Shown here: piece by piece, positions 50,338-61,728 of the stretch
How positions within the stretch are numbered: position 1 is the stretch's first letter
Layout: each line of letters opens with the position of its first letter
Assembly (NCBI GenBank): GCA_024036415.1
Contig: JAMWET010003916.1
Span: 350,001 to 414,000 of the forward strand
DNA: 64,000 nt
Direction: 5' to 3'
From: Prochilodus magdalenae
Lineage: Eukaryota; Chordata; Actinopteri; Characiformes; Prochilodontidae
Position numbers and translations under genes: made by a program
The notes under the pieces: generated by a model
The model's database searches: none
What the model was told of the DNA's origin: nothing
What the model saw: the letters and a program-made list of their open reading frames with translations, nothing else

Positions 50338-50600
50338 TCAATCAATCAATCAATCAATCAACATTTATTTTTCTAGCGCTTTTTACAACAGATGTTGTCA
50401 CAAAGCAGCTTTACAAAGATAGATATAGTCTTGTTTGTGTTTAGAGTGTTACAGGCTTTAGTGTGGCTTAGGTGCTATTATTACCTGGGTTTCACCACCC
50501 AAGGGGCACCAGCCAAAATCTTGCCTAGGGCTTCGCATTGGTCATGGCCAACGCTGCTAACCTCACACACTATTAAAAACAGAACATTGCTAGAAAGAAA
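50338..50600 (-). mobile_element. LINE 3' end with (TTGA)n tail, antisense
   Basis: On the minus strand the text reads TGTAAAGCTGCTTTGTGACA, then AAAAAGCGCTAGAAAAATAA, ATGT and TTGA repeats (plus strand (TCAA)n at 50338-50361). This is a well-known fish LINE terminus. The 5' limit is uncertain. Confidence 0.6.
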
Positions 50601-50761
50601 TCCTATTATTTATTTAGTTTTTTCATAAACTTTTCTTACAAAACAATCAGAGGCGATCAGCAAATCACATATACCAGTTTTCCATCAGACCATCAGAGGA
50701 AAAATGTCAATGTTGTGATAATGTTGTGTGTTTGATGGGAAGTAATAGAATTAAAAAGCTA

Positions 50762-50784
50762 TATATATATATATATATATATAT
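50762..50784. repeat. (AT)n microsatellite
   Basis: About eleven AT units in gene-free DNA. Confidence 0.85.
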
Positions 50785-51298
50785 TGCCTGACATTATTAT
50801 TATTACAATACTATTAAGTTCCATAATTTGACTTTTTGTCATTTTTATTAGGTACTTTTAACACCTGACTTAATTTTGACTAACAGAATCTCCTTCTATA
50901 CCTCAGTGTGTATTGTATATACTATTTAGCTACATTGATATACTGTATATTGCTATCTGAATATTATCTTATTTGATGATTGAAAAATAATAATAGCATA
51001 CTAATAATAGAAAAGTATGACTCGTAAGATTTTACCCAGTATTTTTATATCATTTTGCCATGTGACCTTTGATTCTTCTGTTCTCTGCATGTAGATTTTG
51101 CAAGCAAAAAACACATGACTTTAAATAAGTACATTACATGAGCATCTGACGACGTGTGCTGTACTTCCCTGTACCACCAGATGGCGAGATAAGCTCAAGA
51201 GATGTGAACTGCTCTTTAAAGCCATCTGATCTGTGTGGAGGAACATCCTGCAGGTACAGATCCGTTTAGTCCAGCTCATGCCACACTCGGGATGGCAA

Positions 51299-51800
51299 AG
51301 ATGTTTCCATTTCCTTTCAGTGGTTACACAATGACAAAATAGGTCACGATAAAATGTTATCAAACAGATGTTATTTTGATGACAGCAATGCTATTGAATT
51401 GTAATCCACTGACATTAAGCTGTCACTGATGTGGAAGCCAGAATATAAACCAGGTTATTGCGCTGAATGCGCCACTGAAATTGCGCACTATAGAGAAACA
51501 TATACCGACTCGGGTTTCTTTACAGTGGTGGTGACAGGAACCTGGGGTCACAAATATAGTCCACATTTGATTTACCTTTACCTACAATTCATTTATATGT
51601 TGATAATTATAAAATGCTGTTTATTCAAAAACAATATATCTTTGGGTACTGCTCTGTCTTGAAATGTCAAAACCTGCCCTTAAAATAATCATTAAAGGAG
51701 CAATATGTAAAATGACATAATCAATATTTAAGATTTTTAGTTATTTTTTATAAACAAAATGTGAAGAAATAGCAGTTTTGACTGTATGACTGCAAGATGT
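51299..51800 (+). repeat. Copy 2 of the dispersed direct repeat
   Basis: This is the partner of 49573-49775. It contains 'AGATGTTTCCATTTCCTTTC' (51299), 'TTACAGTGGTGGTGACAGGA' (51520) and 'AGAAATAGCAGTTTTGACTG' (about 51765). The last segment falls inside the TTAA element that starts at 51696, so copy 1 may include a truncated version of that element. Confidence 0.6.
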
Positions 51801-52175
51801 CTATACATCATGTTGCAAATATATCAGCTCAAGCTGCTAGCATGCTCACCAGCTAGCCAGGCTAGTCCCAACTCATAGCAGAACTGTGTACCTCCTGTGG
51901 CAATAGTGACTCCAGTTTTCCTTTAGATCCTACATGAGAGGATAACACAGAAGCATACCTGCATTCAGCAATAAAAATGCTGAAAAAGAAACAAAGTGAC
52001 AAAAATAGCAGCCAAACGAGTTAACACTGGTGTTCCTCTCCACTGACAGAGATGCACTTAGCAGGTGAAGGGAGCAGGTAGATTTCCAACATTTCCTCTA
52101 GGGCTGCAACGAAGAGGTGAGACAAGGGACCGTGTGGAGTATTTAAAAGCTTGCATCATCTTACATATTGATCCT
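51696..52175. mobile_element. TTAA-flanked MITE (piggyBac/Kolobok-type insertion site)
   Basis: Ends: AGGAGCAATATGTAAAATGA on the left and inverted AGGATCAATATGTAAGATGA on the right, each bordered by TTAA (51692-51695 and 52176-52179). The 480-bp element is non-coding. A second family member in opposite orientation is at 58940-59409. Confidence 0.8.
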
Positions 52176-52179
52176 TTAA

Positions 52180-53285
52180 ACAGGCATCAGGCACCAGCCA
52201 GTCTATGTGTAACAATTTCAAATAATAACTTTCTGTGAGAGAGCAATAAAGGTGGACATCTGGCTCCTATCACCCCCACTGTGAACTCTACTGACTCAAA
52301 CCTCTCTGAATGACTTTGTTTGCATCTTAATCATTAAATACCATTTAATCATGTGGAAAACGTGGGAAACGGTTTCCCAATTAGTAGACAAGGCTTGTGC
52401 CACACATACAAGCAAGCTCACTGTAAAGAAAATTCATATAAGAGTGTATTATGGGTCGTTTTTCCTTAGTCAGAAACTTTAACAATAAAACAATAGCCAG
52501 GCACGACACACTATAGTGTATACCCAGCCAGTGGACCATAGTACCTAGTGTGCTTCTGGGGAGCTTTTAGAGGCTTGTGGAAACATAAATCCAGGATGCT
52601 GCTGATGAATGGTGGGGGGCAATGTTTTCCTCCATAAGCGAATTCAGCAGGCTCTCTGGAGCATCAGTGTTTCCACAAATGGAAACGCTATTTTGTTATT
52701 GTTGTTTATTAATAGCATTACTTGTGCTGATAACCAAAAAAATTGGTTTTATGTTTAATTGAATTGATTTAAAAAGAGTAATTGCTGCGTTTCTGCAGTC
52801 TTACTTTCTAATAATACAATTAAAGCCAAGCTCTGTGCAAGGAACGGTTTTATGAGGGTTTGTTGAATTGCCTATGTGATAAAAAGTGACAGAGTGAAGA
52901 GCAGTGATGACAGAGGGGGCAGTAGTTAACATGGTTAGTTATGGTGGGTGAAGTGACCTTTAACTCAGCCACTGACCGTGACCTATCAGTCTGCCCCTGC
53001 TGTCCTACAGTGTCTGCATACAGATTCACTATGAGGGGAAGACAGAGAGTTTAATCTGTGCGCTGTAGAAGCTGATAAGAGGCATTTGCTTAATGCTGAA
53101 TCCTTCCTTCATCATCTGCTGTCAACAAAAGGAGGTGGGGAGGAGGCAGCAGGGGTGTTTCCCCCATAAACCCAAAATGCATACACTCTTAACGGCCTGC
53201 TCGTAAAATAAAAGCTGTTACGCCGTTTATGACTCAGACAGTTTTGACAAGAGAACGTCCTCTTTCTCACCTTTCATGGCATGCA
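52180..53285. other. Gene-free DNA with a non-repetitive block that may be regulatory
   Basis: No exon is recognised. The part from about 52900 to 53240 is complex, non-repetitive and has mixed GC content, with TGACCT-type half-sites and an AATAAAAGC/TTTATGAC (HOX/CDX-like) segment near 53208-53232. It could be a conserved non-coding element, which only comparison can show. Confidence 0.3.
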
Positions 53286-55019
<1,734 letters not shown>

Positions 55020-55320
55020 GTTACTCTTAGTGCCCCCACGCACAGACTCATTGGTCGTCTCCACCAAGACAAAAGCGGAACTCATCACTAAAGATGACGA
55101 GTCCCGCTGCCATTCTTAGTCAGTCATTGACAGTCTGGGTACGACACCGTCGCAGTCTTTGGCAATGTTGGTGTGACGTTAAGGGCAGTCTTACAATGGT
55201 CTGTGTGCACGTAGTCCTGTGTTGTGCAGCCGTCTGCTAATGCTGCTGGCACTAACAGGATGACTCATGGAGGGTTTCACCACTTACTGAATGTCTTCAA
55301 TCATGGCTGTTGGGTTCAGC
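55020..55320 (-). pseudogene. Degraded Tc1/mariner-like transposase fragment
   Basis: Read on the minus strand, about 55020-55110 gives IFSDEFRFCLGGDDQ-stop-VCAW, matching the block around the first catalytic Asp of Tc1-type transposases. The text further upstream on that strand gives LHNTGLRAHRPL, the usual DNA-binding/linker text. Stops and frame breaks are frequent, and no inverted repeats were found. Confidence 0.6.
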
Positions 55321-55606
55321 CAGGTATGGCAATAAGAAGCAAGTTACTCTACAGTGAACTAGTTCACATAAAACCACTTTGAAATATTTGTTGTTGAAAT
55401 ACCCAGAATTTTCAGCACAGCACTACTTAGTCAGTCTGATGACCAAGTAGAGAAAGACAGCAAGCAGGAAGAGAGGAAGAGGTGTAAACAAGCGGTCCAG
55501 GGCCACATGGTACACCTGCCCATGTGATTTAACACCACACTACTAACACCCTCTCCATCACTCAAATCTCTCGCATGCACACATATACGGATCTCAAGGA
55601 CAGTCA

Positions 55607-55642
55607 AATACACACACACATACACACACACACCCACACACA

Positions 55643-55692
<50 letters not shown>

Positions 55693-55700
55693 CATGCACA

Positions 55701-55743
<43 letters not shown>

Positions 55744-55822
55744 TACACTCACACACACACACACACACATACACACATGCACACACTCACACACACACGT
55801 ACGCGCACACACACACACACAT
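55607..55822. repeat. (CA)n microsatellite, interrupted
   Basis: About 215 bp of CA repeats with scattered TG/CT interruptions. Long open frames in it (Thr-His or Val-Cys repeats) are artefacts. Confidence 0.96.
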
Positions 55823-56919
55823 AGAGGAATGAGGTTAAATGTGATTGCATTCTGACAGGGCACGACAAGATACACATTTTCCAGAGCCATAAACATCCCA
55901 CCCGTTTGTATACCTCTCCCTTTGCCAATCTCATTTAGATAGTGAGGCTGCGGTTCACTCTGTCTAAACAGGAAGCTGTAAAACGTGCAGTGGTGGACAG
56001 ATGGCGAACGGCACAGTGAGCTACAGAAAGACATGGAGACATCATTAGTGTGCATTCATATCTTCTGATAAGGTGCGATGTACCTCCCTCTGTCCCCTTT
56101 GGGGGTAGGTGGGTGGGATTTTATGGCACATGGCTCAGTAGGTCAAGGATCCTGAAGCATTTAGCACCACCTAAACAGCTCACCAGAGAACTATAAGAGG
56201 TGCTCTAAAACCGAGTGTCCAAGAGGAAAAACATCATCCGTCTTCATCCTTTCCACTTGCTCTCACTCTCGCTTCCGTGCATCCATGATGTATTCAGTTA
56301 CTATAAACTATGTAAACTAATCTAATTCTGTCTTGTTCTCAAACTGCTTTGAATATATACAATTTCATACTTTTTGACTGTTTTAAAACTTCCCACAATG
56401 CAATGCGAAGGGCAAAAGGGAGGCACTACTCATGGCTGAAAACATGGCAAACGCACTTCTACAACAGTTCCAAAAATCTCAAAGTGTTTTTTTGCATAAA
56501 GGAGTCATTTGTAAATTGGAGCAACCTGTAAAATCAAAATTCCCAACAAATAGGGTGCAGCTTGTGGTGTCCACCCTATCATAAAACAATCCGTGTCCTT
56601 CTTCTTCTCTCTTTACCAGTCTAAAAGGTAGATTACAAATTTAGCATCAAATGTCAAATTGTACCTCTAATTATACAATTGCACTGTAATTGTAATGTGA
56701 CATTTGCACATGTATCCAAAACCCAAGGAATTGTTAAGACTATAAATGTGTGTTGGGGTGCCATTTAGATCTGACATGTCAGTGGGGGACCAGCAATTGA
56801 GTTGCTGCTGTAGGTTTCATACGTAAAACTGGACAAACAAACCAGCACTTTATACATACGCCGATATTGAATCACATGGACATTTTTAGTGTAGCTACAC
56901 ATTTACAAATTAGGCTTCT
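55823..56919. other. Gene-free DNA
   Basis: No gene is recognised. At 56507-56640 the phrase GCAACCTGTAAAATC and the following text partly match the element at 58940, so a fragment of that family may be present. Confidence 0.4.
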
Positions 56920-57104
56920 AATCAAGGGTTCCATAGCAAGGGAAATATGAGAACTATGAATACTCAATAAACCCTGTACATGAACAAGGTTCATCAGGTT
57001 ATTGGGAAATGTGCTGTAGATGGTTCCATATAAAACATTATTACGAAACATTAAAACAAAAAGTGGTCCATGTAGCACAAAAAAAAAATAATAATAAATA
57101 AAAA

Positions 57105-57135
<31 letters not shown>

Positions 57136-57500
57136 TACCCATACTTTAAAGGTCCTTTGGCAAAGAAAATGGTTCTATATAGAACCTTGAACACTTAGAA
57201 CACTGGACACGATTAAAGGTTTATTGCATTGTGCAAGTGTTCTTCAGATTAATGGAGAATGTGCGGTAGAGGGTTCTGTGTGGATCCTTACTGAAAATGG
57301 GTTTATAAGGCACCCGTAAGTGTTCTGTTATGGTTATAGCGGTTAGATAGTTCAAACTTGTAATAACAGAGGAACTATTTGGGGTGTTATATGAATCCTT
57401 TTCAAAAAGGTCACATACAGCAAGTTTCCATCAATCTGAAGAACCGGTTTATGATGGAAGAACACTTTAACAGTGCAAAGTGTTGTTTAACCCCTCTTTT
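56920..57500. mobile_element. Probable MITE with internal A-rich/(AT)n microsatellite
   Basis: The phrases TGGTTCTATATAGAACCTTG (57170-57189) and GGTTCCATATAAAACATT, with inverted partners such as AAGAACCGGTTTATG, mark a fish MITE family with self-complementary text. A poly(A)/(AT)n microsatellite at 57079-57136 splits it. The ends were not defined. Confidence 0.5.
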
Positions 57501-57829
57501 TTTAGTGGTGAAGGTAATAGGGTAGGTAATAAGGTAGGTAATTGCTTCGTTAAGCATACATTTGAGAAGTGGGACACACATGGACTGTAACCTGAACGTG
57601 CATGAACATCTGTATACAAAATCATGTAAAGTTTTTCATGACAAGAAATTTACAAGATGACATTGTATAAGTAATCTCCATTGCAGGGTTACAGCAGGAC
57701 ATGATGCCATTTAACACACCCTGTTAGTGCATTTTGGTGCAATATGCCAATATTTTGCATAGTGACCGGCCTAGTGCTTAGTACACAGTAGGTATACAGA
57801 TGCACAGATGTTCTGCATGTATGTATGAA

Positions 57830-57970
57830 TGACATTCTGAGTCACTCCATGACAGTCTGGCACGACTTGGCGTAGCAGTCTGCGTGCATATAGTCCTGCA
57901 TCGTGCACCCATCTGCCAATGGTGCTGGCTAACCCATGGAGTGCATCACTGTTGGCTGAATTCCACAGTC
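57830..57970 (-). pseudogene. Second degraded Tc1-like transposase fragment
   Basis: The minus strand gives LHDAGLYARRLLRQVVPDCH, closely matching the fragment at 55.2 kb (LHNTGLRAHRPL) and the linker of Tc1-type transposases. It is probably another relic of the same family. Confidence 0.5.
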
Positions 57971-58935
57971 ATGCTTGAATAGCATCGCAATTCCACGATT
58001 CCTCCTGGGTTTCTCTTGATGATGGAGTTGTGGATAGTTTTTGGTCCATCCTGTCAAAGTGTTACTCTCTTACAACTCTTACCCACAACGAATACTGAAA
58101 CACATAAAGCATGCTGGCAGTATTCAGAAGACTTGGAAGGCTAGCTATGGTGTGCAAGCAACAGTAATGATGGTCCCAGAACATGAATGTGAGCCCCAAC
58201 ATTCTTAAGACAACAAGCCTAAATATTGTGTTAAGTAGCACTGAATGAGCACCACACATTACAAAGATAAGGCTTCAGCCATCAGCTCTTATCTTAATCA
58301 TGATCAGTGCACATCGTTGTTTATTCAGGATGACCATGTTCCCCACGTATCTGCAGCTCTCCCAGGGCTTAGCTGGACTAGTCTGAGGCTCTTGAGGTCT
58401 GTATGTTGGGTAGACTGGACTTGGATCAACAGGAAGAGGCCTTATCTCTCCTCTACCGCCTCTCATCTTATCTCTTCCACTGCTCCTCTCCATTCCGCCA
58501 CAATTGCAATGTTGACAGTCCAGCACTGTAGTTAGTGCTATCCCCAGCCTCTTCATCTCCTCCCTCTGGGATTCCCTCTTTTTCTCTCACGTTTTCCTCT
58601 TCCTTATTTTTTTGCTAGGTTTTTGGATGAGCCTCCTCTAGCCCCCTCACTCAAGCCTGTGTGGCCCTATCGTTTTTCACCCTGACACTTTAATCAGAGA
58701 GTTCAACCAAACGCCATCTCATCCCTCCCTCTTTCCCCTCGGCTCTGTCTCAAACCTCCCTCTATAAATCAGTTCCTATCTCTCTGATTGCTGATAACTT
58801 TCCAGTAGGCCTTCATGCAGAGTTGAAACATCTTACTGGGTTCCTCTCAGGACACAGATCTGAGATTTGTATTTTCACTTTTCTAATACTGCAAATTATA
58901 CTCCCCACTTATTAGCAGATGAGTTGAATGAGTGT
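57971..58935. other. Gene-free DNA
   Basis: CT-rich but non-repetitive sequence at 58430-58760; no exon is recognised on either strand. Confidence 0.4.
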
Positions 58936-58939
58936 TTAA

Positions 58940-59409
58940 AGGAGCAATTTGTAATATTATGCAACCTGTAAAACTCATACGCCAAACAACAGGGGAAACA
59001 TCATTACCAGCAGGTTCTAAAGTTCACCCATATAATAAGACACAAGGAAAACCACAGTCCTTAAGGTTAGTACGAACAGCTGTTTGCCTACCAGTCTAGA
59101 GGAAATATGGTGAGACCATCATTTTACTGGATTCTTTATCAATAGAAAGCATCGCCAGTGTTAACTCTTGTTTTGCTTCCATGTATATCCCCTCTTTTGT
59201 TTTGCTGCTGAATGTGAATTCTTGAAAGAAGCAGATGTAATTTATCACTTGCTAAGTCATTGTAGCTTTTTTTCTGAGCTCTGGTATCATGTGACTGAAC
59301 AAGAAATGACCACTTAATTTTATCTTCTTAATAAAAGAAACAGAATAGTAATATAAGAGTAAAAGAATCCGTATAAACTTAAACTAAAATCAAAACACAC
59401 ATGTGACCT
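58940..59409. mobile_element. Second TTAA-type MITE, opposite orientation
   Basis: The left end TTAA+AGGAGCAATTTGTAA (TTAA at 58936-58939) matches the 51.7-kb element. The right end is degenerate, with TTAA at 59410-59413. Internal text (AGTGTTAACTC, TGCTGAATG, CTAGAGGAAAT) matches the reverse complement of the 51696-52175 element. Confidence 0.6.
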
Positions 59410-59413
59410 TTAA

Positions 59414-60459
59414 TCAGACGCAAAAAGCCAGAAGAATAAAGCTCGGCTAGCTAAACATTATTTGGAGTCAAAATGCTTCAGTGGGGAAAAAAAACTGGAA
59501 TTCATTACAAGTGTGTAAATCATGGTGTGGCAAAAAATGCATATCAATTGGTTTGTCAGTCTCAGTGTCAGGCTCTCCTACTTATGTACAAGAGAAAACA
59601 GTGGGAGACTTAGATTTTATATCATCATCATACAATACTTTATTAAGAAAGTATTAGTATTAGAAAGTATATTTTTAAATATCAGGTTGAATCTAGCAAT
59701 CCTGACAAAACTCAACTAGACAAGATCAAAATATTTTTCATACTTGATCTCATTTTTTCAAATTCTCCTCAAATGCTTTTGGAGTCATCAGAGAACATGG
59801 GTTTCTGGTTTCTAGTGGAGGCGTAAAACATAAGTAGAAGTGTAAGGACCTGCGGGGCAACAAGAGGGGATTGATCTCTCCCTTGACATAGTGGGTGTCG
59901 TAAATCTTCAACCTCGAGAGCAGAGCTAACAGCCACTCTGTCTGTCTTACAGTGAGCTTTACCCAGCAGGAGACCACCTGCCACCAGCATCTCCCCTTTG
60001 TTCTTGAAGGATGAACTGGCCTTTCACTGTTGTTGTAGGAACTTTAATTAAACAAGCAGGCTGAGAGTGGATACTGCTCCTCCTCGAATACTGCCCCTAA
60101 TTACTGCAGAGACACAAGGAGGGAAGGGCCGTTTGCTGAATAAACACGCTCACAATAGCGCCATACAGAACAGTGAAAGGCACGAGTCATTCACATTGGA
60201 TATCAGTAGACACAGTAAATATGCAAACAGATATCACACTGGCCCTTCAGAGACAGTGACCGGGATAGCTACAGCCAGTGTGGGAAATCCCCCCCTGGTA
60301 TTTGGGGGGTCGCATGTTGGCTGACTACTCAAATTACTCACCTGCAATTATGGTGCTGATGCTTCGGTGCCAACAAAGTGTTTGGTTTGATGGTTCTCTT
60401 TCTGGAAATCTTGTTTGGGAATGTCTTCCACACATTAATTAGATCTACCACAGCTTCTC
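59414..60459. other. Gene-free DNA with a possible conserved non-coding block
   Basis: About 60000-60360 is complex and non-repetitive, with homeodomain-type sites (CTAATTACTG near 60098; CAATTATGG near 60345), an octamer-like ATATGCAAAC (near 60219) and GTGGGAAATCCCC (near 60279). No coding potential is seen. Confidence 0.3.
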
Positions 60460-60477
60460 TTTACCCATGAGATAATT

Positions 60478-60622
60478 TCTCATGGGTAAATATGTAAATA
60501 TCTTACCTGTATAATTTCTGCTCTTTCTATTGTTATTGTTGTTTTTCTCTTGGAGAGTGTCGCACTAAATTTTGTTGTACGCAAGTATAATGACAATAAA
60601 GATTCTATTCTATTCTATTCTT
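60478..60622 (+). mobile_element. LINE 3' tail with TTCTA pentamer repeats
   Basis: It ends GTATAATGACAATAAAGATT followed by four to five CTATT units (to about 60622), a typical fish LINE terminus on the plus strand. Only about 145 bp is present. Confidence 0.7.
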
Positions 60623-60689
60623 TAGTTCTTCATGTAGTAAGTAACAATCCACCCTTTCCACCAAATTCTTAGAAGCCTATCCCAGCTCT

Positions 60690-60750
60690 CATTGGGTGGA
60701 AGGCAGGAAAACCCTGGGCAGGCTGCCAGTCCATCACAGACGCAAGAAAA
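60690..60750. repeat. Fragment of a dispersed fish repeat
   Basis: The text GGTGGAAGGCAGGAAAACCC followed by GGCTGCCAGTCCATCACAGA is a piece of a very common fish short interspersed repeat. Confidence 0.55.
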
Positions 60751-61009
60751 TGTTGTGCCCCAGCGGAAACATATTGTTTATTGCTTGAATATTGATATTG
60801 TGAAATGTGCAGATTGTATATTGTACAATGCACATTATACAATGTCTATATTTATTGTGTGTATTGTGGACTGTAAGTAAGTTGTGTGTATATTAGTACA
60901 ACACTAGAGAGGCACAAACTGCTGAAACAAACTCCTTGGGTCTGTCTACATAGTTGGCCAGTAAACCTGATTTTGATTCTCTGGTTGACTCAGATTGATT
61001 TTCAGATTT

Positions 61010-61654
61010 AGCACTCAGTTATCTTTATATATACAAATATTACATTACATATTGTGGCTAGCATACAAATGGCTATATCTAATTGTGGACACTGCAACCA
61101 TTATAGGGAAGTCTGGGATGGTACATTTCTGTACAATATTGTACAATATATAAACTGTATATCCTGTATATCTGCACTCCTGGACACTCTGGACACTCTA
61201 CTGTTTATACTGTACATCAAAACCCCTGGACACTCCACTTTACTTAAATACCAATATATGCACGTTTATAAACATATATACATGTTTATTATGTTAATTC
61301 AGTCATTATCTGCTGCGCCCCTTGCACATTCATGTACATCTATGTATTATATTTTTATATTTATATTTCACATCTATGTATAACTATTGCTTTTCTACAG
61401 TCTACAGTTGTATTTGTATTTCTTGTATATATTTCTTGCCTTCTTGCGAGGTGAGATATTTATATATTTATCCATAGTGACCTGTACTATGTATAGTTTA
61501 TAGTTTATAGCTAACAGTTAACAATACTGCAGCGGGTATCTACCCATTTAGGTTCTTTATACTGCACAACATCGTTTTTTTTTTTGTATTTGTTTTACTG
61601 TGCTGTATTGTGTAACTGCTACTGGCTGCTAAATTTTCTTAGTGATCAATAAAG

Positions 61655-61728
<74 letters not shown>
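61010..61728 (+). mobile_element. LINE 3' untranslated region with (TATC)n tail
   Basis: AT-rich text with repeated CTGGACACTC and TGTACAATAT phrases ends in GTGATCAATAAAGTATC plus about 18 TATC units (61655-61728). It is the same tail as the antisense insert at 27955-28149. The 5' limit is approximate. Confidence 0.65.

Noticed and set aside
55594..56055. 153-codon open frame on the minus strand (Val-Cys rich) and 85-codon Thr-His frame
   Set aside because: Translation of the CA/TG microsatellite; no domain and no splice context.
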